Both the position numbers and the translations under genes were made by a program. DNA of 64,000 nt from CAXNKG01 sp964202965 (GTDB lineage Bacteria; Acidobacteriota; Vicinamibacteria; Vicinamibacterales; UBA2999), in assembly GCA_964202965.1 (NCBI GenBank), contig CAXNKG010000007.1:1-64000 (forward strand), read 5' to 3'. Numbering within the stretch: the stretch's first letter is position 1; every line of letters starts with the position of its first letter. Positions 14,120-22,795 of this stretch are shown here, piece by piece. The notes under the pieces were generated by a model. That model saw only the letters and a program-made list of their open reading frames with translations. It searched no databases and was not told the DNA's origin.

Positions 14120-16392
14120 TTGCGCCGATCCCGGTCGTCAAGGATCTCGTCCTGGTCGGCGGAGGCCACAGCCACGTCGCCGTCCTGAAGCGCTTTGGCA
14201 TGAAGCCCCTTCCGGGCGTCCGAGTCACGTTGATTTCCCGCGATGTCGAAACCCCGTATTCCGGGATGCTGCCGGGTGTCGTCGCGGGCCATTACACGCG
14301 TGACGAGGCGCATATCGATCTGGAGATCCTGAGCCGCTTCGCGAACGCGCGCGCGATATTCGACGAGGCGATTGGTCTCGATCTGACGAACCGGCACGTC
14401 CATTTCCGGGATCGACCGCCGCTGTCGTACGACGTGATCTCGATCAATATCGGCTCGACGCCCAGCGTGAGGGTGCCGGGGTCGGTGGCCAATGCCGTTC
14501 CGGTGAAGCCGATCGACCGGTTTCTCGATCAGTGGAACGCCATGCGTGAGCGCCTCCGGGCGGCCGTGGGGCCGACGCGCGTCGCAGTCGTGGGGGGCGG
14601 CGCGGGAGGCGTCGAACTGGTACTTGCGGTCGAGTACCACATGCGCACGCTCCTCGGGCGGGAGGGCCGGACGACGGCGCATCTCGACTATCACCTGTTC
14701 AGCAGTGCCGGCACGATCCTGCCGGCGCACAACCAGCGGGCGCGGCGGATGTTCGAGGACATTCTGGCGCGCCGGGGCATCGTGGTCCATCCCGGCAGCG
14801 CCGTCGTCGAGGTGAGCCCGCAGCGGCTGCGGACGGCAGACGGCGCCGTGCATCAGATCGAGGAGATTCTCTGGACGACCGAGGCGTCCGCGGCCCCGTG
14901 GCTCGGCGGCTCGGGACTGGCCGTCGACGAATCCGGGTTCGTGCGGGTGTCCCCCACGCTGCAGTCGGTCTCGCATCCGGATCTCTTCGCCGCGGGCGAC
15001 GTCGCCTCCATGGTCGAATCGCCGCGGCCGAAGTCCGGGGTGTTCGCGGTTCGCCAGGGTCCGTGGCTGGCCCGTAATCTGCGCCGCGCTCTCCTCGGGC
15101 AGCGCTTACGTGCCTATCGCCCGCAGCGGGAGTTTCTCAGCCTCGTATCGACAGGCGACCGATACGCGGTCGCATCGCGCGGCGCGTTCGCGATCCGCGG
15201 CGCGTGGGTGTGGCAGTGGAAGGACCGAATCGACCGGCGGTTCATGCGCACGTATCGCGAGCTGCCCGACATGCCGATCGCGGCCCCTCCGGCATTCCCT
15301 CGCGGGCTCGCGGATACGGAGGCGATCGCCGCGCTCTCCGCCGTCGCGCTCCGGTGCGGCGGCTGCGGATCCAAAGTCGGAGCGACGGTGCTGACGCGCG
15401 CCCTGGAGCGGGTGAAGGCGCCCGATGGCACTGGCGTGCTCGTCGGCATGGACGCCATGGACGATGCGGCCGTCATCGAGGGGACAGGTGGTCAGGCGCT
15501 GGTCCAGACGGTTGACTTCTTCAGGGCCATGACCGACGACGCCTATCTGTTCGGCCAGATTAGCGCGAACCACGCGTTGAGCGACGTGTATGCCATGGGA
15601 GGAGAGCCGCGGTCGGCTCTGGCGCTGGTCACGCTTCCCCACGGTCTCGAGGCCAAAGTGGAGGAGACCTTGACGCATCTGATGGCGGGTGCCGCGGCCG
15701 TGCTCCGGGGCGCCGGAGCGGCCCTGGTGGGAGGCCACACCAGCGAAGGCGCAGAGCTCGGACTCGGGTTCGCGGTCAACGGCGTCGTCGATCGCCGCCG
15801 CATCCTGCGCAAGGCGGGGCTTCGTCCGGGGGATCGCCTCATCCTGACCAAGGCGATCGGCACGGGCACGCTGTTCGCCGCCGACATGCGCCACCGGGCG
15901 AGGGGCCGGTGGATCGCTCCGGCGGTGCAGTCGATGCTGCAGTCGAATCGCGACGCCGCCCGGTGCCTGCTGGCACATCAGGCCACCGCCTGCACGGACG
16001 TGACCGGATTCGGTCTCCTGGGACATCTGGTCGAGATGCTGCGCGCCTCGGATGTGGAGGCCGAGCTCGAGCTGCGCGCCGTGCCGGTCCTGCACGGCGC
16101 CGAGGAAACCGTTCGCGCGGGCATACTCAGCTCGCTGCAGCCGCAGAATGTCCGACTCCGGCGCGCAGTCGCCGGTACGCCGGACGTGTCCGGCGATCCG
16201 AAGGTCGCGCTGCTCTTCGATCCGCAGACCGCGGGGGGACTGCTCGCCGGCGTCCCGCCGGAGCGGGCGGAGGCATGTGTGATGGCGCTCCGTGCGCACG
16301 GCTATCGTGCGAGCGCGATCGTCGGTACCGTCCTGCCGCGGAGCGCGCGCCCGGAGATGGTGACGCTGCGCGACTCAGAAGGACAGCGCTGA
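14116..16392 (+). CDS. selD: SelD selenophosphate synthetase fused to an NADH-dehydrogenase-like flavoprotein
   Basis: 758 residues. Residues 1-390 are an FAD-dependent pyridine nucleotide oxidoreductase (LVLVGGGHSHVAVL; TPYSGMLPGVVAG; VAVVGGGAGGVELV; LFAAGDVASM). Residues about 410-755 are SelD (LRCGGCGSKVG; GMDAMDDAAV; TVDFFRAMTDDAYLFGQISANHALSDVYAMGG; GGHTSEGAELGLG; TDVTGFGLLGHL; DPQTAGGLLAGV). At the place of the catalytic Cys/Sec of E. coli SelD (GCGC-K) there is Ser (GCGSK), as far as I recall a feature shared by fused SelDs. The flavoprotein part may help reduce selenium before phosphorylation. GTG 14116 overlaps the selB stop. The 3' end overlaps selA tail-to-tail by 18 bases. Confidence 0.92.
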   Translation: MIAPIPVVKDLVLVGGGHSHVAVLKRFGMKPLPGVRVTLISRDVETPYSGMLPGVVAGHYTRDEAHIDLEILSRFANARAIFDEAIGLDLTNRHVHFRDRPPLSYDVISINIGSTPSVRVPGSVANAVPVKPIDRFLDQWNAMRERLRAAVGPTRVAVVGGGAGGVELVLAVEYHMRTLLGREGRTTAHLDYHLFSSAGTILPAHNQRARRMFEDILARRGIVVHPGSAVVEVSPQRLRTADGAVHQIEEILWTTEASAAPWLGGSGLAVDESGFVRVSPTLQSVSHPDLFAAGDVASMVESPRPKSGVFAVRQGPWLARNLRRALLGQRLRAYRPQREFLSLVSTGDRYAVASRGAFAIRGAWVWQWKDRIDRRFMRTYRELPDMPIAAPPAFPRGLADTEAIAALSAVALRCGGCGSKVGATVLTRALERVKAPDGTGVLVGMDAMDDAAVIEGTGGQALVQTVDFFRAMTDDAYLFGQISANHALSDVYAMGGEPRSALALVTLPHGLEAKVEETLTHLMAGAAAVLRGAGAALVGGHTSEGAELGLGFAVNGVVDRRRILRKAGLRPGDRLILTKAIGTGTLFAADMRHRARGRWIAPAVQSMLQSNRDAARCLLAHQATACTDVTGFGLLGHLVEMLRASDVEAELELRAVPVLHGAEETVRAGILSSLQPQNVRLRRAVAGTPDVSGDPKVALLFDPQTAGGLLAGVPPERAEACVMALRAHGYRASAIVGTVLPRSARPEMVTLRDSEGQR

Positions 16393-17775
16393 GACCTGCG
16401 CGGCGAACTCGGCTTCGTCATCCAGGCATCGCATGTCCAGGATGAACGTGTCGTCCTGAACGCGGCCGATCACAGGGACGGGCAGGCGGCGAAACCCGGC
16501 GGCGATGGCCTGCAGCGACGTGCCGCCGCGGCGGCCGGGCAGCCGCCGGAGCGCCAGGCCGGCGCTCGGGATCGTGCGGGTCGGCAGCGCGCCGCTGCCA
16601 ATCTGGCTTTCGCAGCCGATGACGTCAACGGACGCTACGCCGTGGACGGCGGAGGCGATGCCTGGCCGCAGCCGTTCGGCCACCGCCCGGATCTCGGCCA
16701 GCGGTCGTGTCAGCAGGCGGAGGGCAGGCAGGCGCTCAGCCAGGCGCTCGGGATCCCGGTACATCGCCAGCACCGCCGACAGCGCGGCTATCGTCAGCTT
16801 GTCCACGCGCAATGCGCGCTTGAGCGGGTTCCGTGCGATCTGCCGGATCAGCGCAGCGCGGCCGAGGATGACGCCCGCCTGCGGCCCGCCGAGCAGCTTG
16901 TCGCCGCTGAACGTGACCACATCCGCGCCGCCGGCCAGTGCCTCCGTGGGTGTCGGTTCGTGGGGCAGGCCGTACGAGCCGAGATCCAGCAGCATGCCGC
17001 TGCCCAGGTCAACGGCAAACGGAATGCCGCGCTCGTGGCACAGCCGCGCGAGCTCCGGTTCGGGCACGCCCGACGTGAAGCCCACAATCGCATAGTTGCT
17101 CGTGTGCACCTTCATGACGAGCCCGGTTCGGGACGTGATCGCCTCCGCGTAGTCGCGGAGGTGTACGCGATTGGTCGTGCCCACCTCCCGCAGCCGGCAC
17201 CCGGCACGGCTCATGATGTCCGGCATCCGGAACGACCCGCCGATCTCGATCAGCTCGCCGCGGGAGACCGGAACCTCCTTCCGCAGCGCCAGGGTATTCA
17301 GCATCAGCAGGACGGCGGCGGCGTTGTTGTTGACGACCGTGGCGGCTTCCGCACCGGTGAGGCGGCACAGGGCCGCCTCGACGTGCGCATCCCGGTCGCC
17401 GCGTCCGCCGCTCTCGAGGTCGAATTCGAGGTTCGTGGCTCGCCGCGCGGCCAGTGCGACGGCCTCCACCGCTTCCTCGGGCAACGGCGCACGTCCGAGG
17501 TTGGTGTGCAGCACGGTGCCCGTCAGGTTGAACACGGGACGCAGCAGCGGGCGCGCCGCCGCGGCGATATGGGCGGACGCGCGGTCGAGCAGAACCGCGT
17601 CGCCGACGTCGGCCGGGCGGCCCTCAACCAGCTCCATCCGCGCCGTCGTCAGCACGTGCCGGACCGCGTCGGTGACCACGGCGCGGCCACTCTGCTGAAT
17701 CAGCCGTTCGGCATCGCGGTGCCGCAGCAGGCGGTCGACAGAGGGCAGTGAGGCCAGGGAGGGCTCTCGGGTCAC
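16375..17775 (-). CDS. selA: SelA, selenocysteinyl-tRNA(Sec) synthase
   Basis: 466 residues of the PLP-dependent SelA family, which converts Ser-tRNA(Sec) to Sec-tRNA(Sec). It shows the N-terminal SLPSVDRLL, the VFNLTGTVLHTNLGRAPL block, LEFDLESGGRGDRD, VVNNNAAAVLLML, REVGTTNRVHLRDY, KVHTSNYAIVGF, FAVDLGSGML and the PLP lysine in TFSGDKLLGGPQAG near residue 290. The start is uncertain: GTG 17775 or the adjacent GTG fits the family, while the frame stays open to GTG 17823. It is convergent with selB-selD and diverges from the selenoprotein gene. Confidence 0.95.
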   Translation of the reverse strand: MTREPSLASLPSVDRLLRHRDAERLIQQSGRAVVTDAVRHVLTTARMELVEGRPADVGDAVLLDRASAHIAAAARPLLRPVFNLTGTVLHTNLGRAPLPEEAVEAVALAARRATNLEFDLESGGRGDRDAHVEAALCRLTGAEAATVVNNNAAAVLLMLNTLALRKEVPVSRGELIEIGGSFRMPDIMSRAGCRLREVGTTNRVHLRDYAEAITSRTGLVMKVHTSNYAIVGFTSGVPEPELARLCHERGIPFAVDLGSGMLLDLGSYGLPHEPTPTEALAGGADVVTFSGDKLLGGPQAGVILGRAALIRQIARNPLKRALRVDKLTIAALSAVLAMYRDPERLAERLPALRLLTRPLAEIRAVAERLRPGIASAVHGVASVDVIGCESQIGSGALPTRTIPSAGLALRRLPGRRGGTSLQAIAAGFRRLPVPVIGRVQDDTFILDMRCLDDEAEFAAQVSALSF

Positions 17776-17855
17776 CACGGCGATTGTAGATGCATCGCGC
17801 ACGGGAAGCGTGGTCGGGCCCACACACTTCTCGAATCAAAGGGTCCGGATAGTGG

Positions 17856-17861
17856 CATAAT
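17856..17861 (+). promoter_or_regulatory. Possible -10 box of the selenoprotein gene
   Basis: CATAAT, 12 bases before the ATG, in the short gap between the divergent selA and selenoprotein genes. No convincing -35 is visible, so this is a weak call. Confidence 0.3.
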
Positions 17862-17873
17862 GCGGTTCAGCAG

Positions 17874-19001
17874 ATGCGCACCGCCTTTCTGATTCCAGCC
17901 ATACTCGTGCTCGTGACCGTTCACGCCGGGGCGCAGGGCGCCCGGACGCAGGTTGACGTGTCGAAGCTGGGCCCACAGGTGGGCGGGCGCGTTCCCGACT
18001 TCAGCCTGACCGATCAGGCCGGCCGCGTCCGCACCCTGCAGTCCATCATGGGTCCCCGCGGCGCGATGCTCGTCTTCCTCCGCTCGGCGGACTGGTGACC
18101 GTTCTGCCGTACGCAGCTCGTCGAGCTGCAAGGTCGCGTCGAGGAACTCCGTAAGAGCGGGATCGGGCTGGCGGCGATCACCTACGATTCGCAGCAGACG
18201 CTCGCCGGTTTCAGCACGCGGAACGGCATCACGTTTCCGTTGCTGTCGGATGTCGGCTCGGCCACCATCAAACGGTACGGCATCCTGAATACCGTCATCG
18301 AGGAGGCTCTCGGACCCAACGGCAAGGACCCCGCGGTCCTGGTGGATCTGCAGAAGTACGTGACCGTGACTCAGGCGGCCGAGCGGTTCCGGGGCATCCC
18401 GTTTCCGGGGACCTTCATGCTCGACAGGCAGTTCCGCGTCACCTCGCGGTTCTTCGAGGACTATTACTGGGAACGGAACACGGTTTCAAACATCCTGCTG
18501 CGGGTCGGCGCGGAGAACGCTCCCGTCGAAGCGACGCAGGTGTCAACCGCGCACCTCGATCTGAAGGCGTATCCGAGCGATGCGACGGTCGCGCTCGGCA
18601 CCAGGTTCTCGCTGGCGCTCGAGATTAAGCCCAAGCCGGGCATGCACGTCTACGCTCCCGGCGCAAAAGGCTATCGAGTCATGGCGCTCACGATCACGCC
18701 GCAGCCGCACGTGCGCACGATGCCGCTTCGGTATCCGCCCTCCGAGATCTACCATTTCGTGCCGCTGAACGAGCGCGTGCCCGTGTATCAGAAGCCGTTC
18801 ACCGTCACGGCGGACGTGGTGGCAGAGGCCACGGCAGAGGCCCGCAAGGCGCTTGCCGGCACGAAGGAACTGGTGATCGCCGGCACGCTGGAGTACCAGG
18901 CCTGCGACGACACGATTTGCTACAACCCCGTATCGCTTCCGCTCTCGTGGAAAGTGGCGCTGAGAGAGAACGTCGCGGGCGCGCCTCAGCCGGCGCGATA
19001 A
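17874..19001 (+). CDS. Selenoprotein: AhpC/TSA peroxiredoxin-like domain plus DsbD-alpha-like domain
   Basis: 375 residues if TGA 18096-18098 is read as selenocysteine (residue 75). Residues 1-21 are a signal peptide. Residues about 35-200 are a thioredoxin/AhpC-TSA fold (VGGRVPDFSLTDQAGRV; LVFLRSADW-U-PFCRTQLVEL; GIGLAAITYDSQQTLAGFS; ITFPLLSDVGSATIKRYGI; GIPFPGTFMLDRQFRVTSRFF). Sec75 and Cys78 form a U-x-x-C redox pair. Residues about 225-370 resemble the DsbD alpha domain, with a Cys pair in LEYQACDDTICYNPVSLPLSWKV. The homology is continuous across the TGA, which excludes a true stop. A periplasmic peroxidase or thiol reductant fed by DsbD is inferred. The other half of the evidence is local: SECIS-like hairpin, tRNA-Sec, selA, selB and selD all lie within 8 kb. 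Confidence 0.93.
18096..18129 (+). promoter_or_regulatory. UGA(Sec) codon and SECIS-like hairpin
   Basis: TGA at 18096-18098 is followed 14 bases later by a perfect 7-bp hairpin, GCAGCTC (18113-18119), loop GTC, GAGCTGC (18123-18129). Bacterial SECIS elements are hairpins with a small loop containing G-U placed at this distance after the UGA, where SelB binds. The structure is seen directly; SelB binding is inferred. Confidence 0.8.
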
Positions 19002-19008
19002 GACCCCA

Positions 19009-20379
19009 TCACCCGTGGCCGCGGCGGCCGTCCGGGATCTGCCAGTGTTGTCTGGCCCATTCGCGCGTTCGAGGGGCAGACCGCCCCGCCTGAGCGAAGG
19101 TCTCCAGGTCGCCGAGATCGTCGACGTCACTCCATTCCTCGAGGCGGGAGATCAACAATCCCAGCGCGGCCGCTTTCTCGAGCGTCTGGCGGAGGACGTT
19201 GCCGGTCCCCCAGTCGATTCCGAGAAACAGCTCCGGGTGCGGCCGATTCAATCCAATCAGGTAGTAGCCGCCGTCCCGTGCCGGGCCAAGGACGACGTGA
19301 TCGGAGGCGTCCGAAAGAGACGCGAGCGCGGCCCGCAGACTTCGCTCGGGAAGATCTGGAAGGTCCGAACCCACGATCACGACCGAGCGGTAGCCTCGCT
19401 GAAACGCATCATCGAACGCGTGTGCGAGGCGGTCGCCCAGCGATGTTCCGCGCTGGCCTATGACCTCACAGCCGGCGCCGACGATTCGCCGCATCGCTCG
19501 AGCCTCGCCGGCGGGCGCGCACGCGATGATGTGGTCGGCGGCAGCGACGGTGCCAATGACACTCAGGGTGTCGTCGAAGAGGGCGCGCCGCAGCGCGGCA
19601 TGTGTGGTGTCGTCGAACGCCTGCAGGCGCGTCTTGCCTGGAGTCCAGGGCGCGCGCGCCATGAGCACGATGGCCTCTGACTGCCGGCCTTGGTACTGCC
19701 GTGCGAGGAGCGCCGGATCAGCGCCGGTCAGGTATCGTGCGATGAGGGCCACATTCTTCACGCTGCGCCGCGCCCATCCGTCCTGTTCCCAACGCCGCGC
19801 GGACGTCGTCACAGCCGCCGCGTCGAAGTGCATCTGCCCCAGCCGTTTCAGGCGCCGCACGAGGTCGACGTCTTCCATCAAGGGAAGGCCGCGGAATCCT
19901 CCGACGGCCTCGAACACGGAGCGTCGGACGAAGAGTGCCTGATCGCCGTACGGCAGGCCGAACACCGCCACACGCAGTCGGACACCGAATTCGAGAATCC
20001 GCGCGCGCCAGTCGCGACTGTCCAGCGCGAAGCGAAACGCGCCGCCCACCACTCGTGACTGATGATCCGCCTGGGCGATGACCTCGAGCCAGCTGGTCGG
20101 CAGCCTCGAGTCGGCATGCAGGAACAACAGCCACCGGCCTCGAGCAACCGCGGCCCCAGCGTCCATCTGTCCCCCGCGGCCGCGCGGAGCTGTGACCCAG
20201 CGCACCGATTCGGAGTGTTCCTGCAGGTCGCGGTACCTCAGCGCCTCGTCGAGAGCGACGACGACGATGATCTCGGTGCGGTCGCAGGATGGAAGCGTCG
20301 CGAGCAGATCGGCGAGCGAGTCCCGGTCCTGCCAGACAGGGATGACGATGCTCACCAGGCGGTCGGCGGAGATGTTCAT
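19009..20379 (-). CDS. Fused glycosyltransferases of arsenosugar-cluster type (TIGR04283 + TIGR04282 like)
   Basis: 456 residues. Residues 1-225 are a family-2 glycosyltransferase (LVSIVIPVWQDRDSLADLL; APRGRGGQMDAGAAVARG; LLFLHADSRLPTSW; FGLPYGDQALFVRRSVFEAVGGF; LPLMEDVDLVRRL). Residues about 240-440 are a DUF2064/TIGR04282-like nucleotidyl/glycosyltransferase domain (IVLMARAPWTPGKTRL; RGTSLGDRLAHAFDDAF; VVIVGSDLPDLP; LGPARDGGYYLIGL). The two are usually separate neighbours in arsenosugar biosynthesis clusters. Here they form one chain. ATG 20379 is chosen because the preceding 38 residues are not conserved-looking. The 3' end stops 7 bases from the selenoprotein stop (convergent). Confidence 0.85.
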   Translation of the reverse strand: MNISADRLVSIVIPVWQDRDSLADLLATLPSCDRTEIIVVVALDEALRYRDLQEHSESVRWVTAPRGRGGQMDAGAAVARGRWLLFLHADSRLPTSWLEVIAQADHQSRVVGGAFRFALDSRDWRARILEFGVRLRVAVFGLPYGDQALFVRRSVFEAVGGFRGLPLMEDVDLVRRLKRLGQMHFDAAAVTTSARRWEQDGWARRSVKNVALIARYLTGADPALLARQYQGRQSEAIVLMARAPWTPGKTRLQAFDDTTHAALRRALFDDTLSVIGTVAAADHIIACAPAGEARAMRRIVGAGCEVIGQRGTSLGDRLAHAFDDAFQRGYRSVVIVGSDLPDLPERSLRAALASLSDASDHVVLGPARDGGYYLIGLNRPHPELFLGIDWGTGNVLRQTLEKAAALGLLISRLEEWSDVDDLGDLETFAQAGRSAPRTREWARQHWQIPDGRRGHG

Positions 20380-20510
20380 GAACCCACGACGATGGCACGT
20401 CGTACCGGGAGCGGACAGTATGGCACGCGCTTCCGAACGCGCTGGCCGGGGCGCTGTCAAAAGTGTGGGACGGATCACAGGGCAGGAGGCCACAGCGTAC
20501 GATGGGAACG

Positions 20511-20912
20511 ATGATTCGAATCGCGCTGTTCGCCTGCGTCCACAACGCAGGCAGGTCCCAGATGGCCGCAGCGTTCTTCAATCGGTTCGCGGACCCGCAG
20601 AAGGCTCGGGCACTCTCGGCGGGCACTGATCCCGGCCACCGCGTGCACCCGGAAGTCGTCGCGGTGATGGCGGACGCGGGGATCGATCTGAGCGGCGCCG
20701 CGACGACGAGGCTGACGTCCGACCTGGCCCAGCAGGCGCACGTGCTCGTCACCATGGGATGCGGAGCTGAGTGCCCGGTCGTTCCGGGTGTGAGGCGTGA
20801 CGACTGGCCGCTGGCGGATCCGAAGGGCAGATCGATCGAGGAGGTCCGCGCGATCCGCGACGACATCTGCACGCGTGTGCGGTCTCTGATTGCCAGAGAA
20901 GGCTGGGGCTGA
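20511..20912 (+). CDS. arsC: Arsenate reductase, thioredoxin-coupled low-molecular-weight phosphatase type
   Basis: 133 residues. The P-loop ACVHNAGRSQMA gives the Cys9-x5-Arg nucleophile, and MGCGAECPVVPG supplies the two resolving Cys (84 and 88), as in the S. aureus pI258/B. subtilis ArsC type. The aspartate loop is RRDDWPLADPKG. It reduces arsenate to arsenite with electrons from thioredoxin. ATG 20511 is used; ATG 20502 in frame is an alternative. It diverges from the arsenosugar-type glycosyltransferase gene, which supports an arsenic role for that gene. No arsenite exporter or ArsR is nearby. Confidence 0.92.
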   Translation: MIRIALFACVHNAGRSQMAAAFFNRFADPQKARALSAGTDPGHRVHPEVVAVMADAGIDLSGAATTRLTSDLAQQAHVLVTMGCGAECPVVPGVRRDDWPLADPKGRSIEEVRAIRDDICTRVRSLIAREGWG

Positions 20913-20956
20913 ATGGGCCGTGGATGATCGACGGCGGATCCCTCCATGTCCACCCC

Positions 20957-20962
20957 TATAAT
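20957..20962 (+). promoter_or_regulatory. -10 box of the propeller-cytochrome gene
   Basis: TATAAT, a perfect sigma-70 -10 hexamer in a GC-rich gap, 57 bases before the ATG at 21020. The -35 is not clear. Confidence 0.45.
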
Positions 20963-21019
20963 GAACGCCTCGACCTGTTGTCCCGAGCTCGGCATGGCTC
21001 TTCACGAGGGAACTGTCTT

Positions 21020-22795
21020 ATGACATTCACGACCTACTCACGCCGGTACTCCGGCGCACCGCTCGTCCTGGCCGCGGGCCTGCTGATCGCCGGCTGTTCC
21101 GCTCAGGCGGGCGCGCCCTCCGAGGTTGACACTCGGAGCCTCGCCGCCGACAAGGCCGCGCTCCAGCAGCAGCTCGCCGCGATGGCCCCGACACAGGTGG
21201 TCCAGGCCGGGCAGCTGGCGCCGCCGCCCGCAAACGCCCAGCCGAGCGGCTGGGACAACGTGGAGTCGATTCGCGGCCGCATCAAGCTGTTTGCGACCTA
21301 CGACTCGAGCGGCCCGGACGCCTGGGACGTCCGCACATCGGGACTCGTCTACGTGACGAGCGAAGGGGTCGGATCGAACCCGAAGGGCGGCACGCGCAAG
21401 TCGGGCGTGCAGGTGATCGACGCCTACGCCAAGAAGGTGATCGCCTCGGCGCTCTTCGACCTCGGCGAAGAGGTCGTCGAGAATCCGCACAGCGCGGGCG
21501 TCTCGCCGGACGGCCGCTGGCTGTACATCGGCCAGATGCACCGCGTGGCCGCTACCAAGCAGGTGCGCAGCGTCCTGCTCATCATCAATGCGCGCACGCT
21601 GAAGCTGCACCAGGTGCTCGAGGGGCCGCGCGCCGACTGGTTCCACCACATCACCGGCTTCACGGACTGGCAGGGACGCGACCGCATCCTCGTCGCCTAC
21701 GGCCGCAACGCGGGCGGCGGACCCCATTACATCCTCGACCCGAACGATAGTCATCGCGTCGTTCGGACGATCACGACCGACGACCTCGGCTACCGGATCG
21801 GCCACCCGTATCCGACCGTCGATCCCACCGGCCGCATCCTCTTCATCGGCCTCCACAACCCGCCCTGGCAGGGACAGAACCACAACACCGGCGGCGTAGC
21901 GAAGCTGAACCTGGAGACGGGCGCCGTCCGCATCATTCCGTTCGTCGGCGACAACCCGATCGGCATGGCGCACACCTCCGACGGCCGCTGGACGTACGTG
22001 AACGACCCGCACAGCAGCGCCGTGTACCGGATCGATAACATGCTGAACGAAGTCGTGGACGACACGAGCGCGGGGGTCGTCGGCCCCTACGGGCTCGTGC
22101 TCGACTGGGACGAGCACTACCTCTACCCGATCGGCAAGGGCGAGGGCAGCCACAACAACGGCTCGGTCGTCGGCATCGTCGATGCCCGCACGTTCTCGAC
22201 GCCGCGCAACTTCCGGCACAACATGCCCATCTATCTGGGCGGGTCCGCGTCGAGCATCGATCACGGCATCCTGCATCCTGATCCGAAGGTGAACGAGCTC
22301 TGGATCAGCAACATGTACGGGTGGGAGACCATCGTGCTCGACCTGAACACGCTGGAGCCAGAGGCGTACATCGCCACGCCGAATGGCGGCGACACACACA
22401 ACGGCGGCTTCATCCGCTACAGCGCCGACTGGAAGGGCGAGCTGCTCGTCGACATGGGCGGACCAAAGGCCGCTGTGCGCGCCATCATGCGCGAACGGGC
22501 GGCGGCTGCAGTGAAGGCGGCCGCGCCCGCGCCGGCTGCGGCTGTCGCGAATGCCGGCCCCGTCAACGGGCGAATGCTCTTCGAGAAGACGGCCGGCGGC
22601 ACCGGCTGCGCCCTGTGCCACGGCGTCAACGCGCGTGGCGGCGGGCCGCTCAACGCCCCCGACATTCGCGGCGTCGGCGAGGACCGCATCCGCGGCGCGC
22701 TCGCGGCAGTGCCGGCCATGCAGAAGGTCAAGTTGTCCGACGCCGAAATGGCTGCGATCGTCGGCCACCTGGCGGAGTTGAACAAGGCTCCGTGA
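21020..22795 (+). CDS. Lipoprotein with beta-propeller and C-terminal cytochrome c domain
   Basis: 591 residues. The signal peptide ends in a lipobox (LLIAGC), so it is anchored by a lipid. Residues about 100-490 are a beta-propeller with repeated 'SPDGRWLYIG', 'DPTGRILFIG' and 'TSDGRWTYVN' blades. After an Ala-rich linker there is a class I cytochrome c domain with one heme site (C530-A-L-C533-H534) and conserved LNAPDIRGVG. It is probably an extracytoplasmic electron-transfer protein or dehydrogenase. I cannot name the substrate. A GAGGGA ribosome site supports ATG 21020. The stop overlaps the next ATG (TGATG), so the cupredoxin-CcdA protein is its likely partner. Confidence 0.8.
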   Translation: MTFTTYSRRYSGAPLVLAAGLLIAGCSAQAGAPSEVDTRSLAADKAALQQQLAAMAPTQVVQAGQLAPPPANAQPSGWDNVESIRGRIKLFATYDSSGPDAWDVRTSGLVYVTSEGVGSNPKGGTRKSGVQVIDAYAKKVIASALFDLGEEVVENPHSAGVSPDGRWLYIGQMHRVAATKQVRSVLLIINARTLKLHQVLEGPRADWFHHITGFTDWQGRDRILVAYGRNAGGGPHYILDPNDSHRVVRTITTDDLGYRIGHPYPTVDPTGRILFIGLHNPPWQGQNHNTGGVAKLNLETGAVRIIPFVGDNPIGMAHTSDGRWTYVNDPHSSAVYRIDNMLNEVVDDTSAGVVGPYGLVLDWDEHYLYPIGKGEGSHNNGSVVGIVDARTFSTPRNFRHNMPIYLGGSASSIDHGILHPDPKVNELWISNMYGWETIVLDLNTLEPEAYIATPNGGDTHNGGFIRYSADWKGELLVDMGGPKAAVRAIMRERAAAAVKAAAPAPAAAVANAGPVNGRMLFEKTAGGTGCALCHGVNARGGGPLNAPDIRGVGEDRIRGALAAVPAMQKVKLSDAEMAAIVGHLAELNKAP

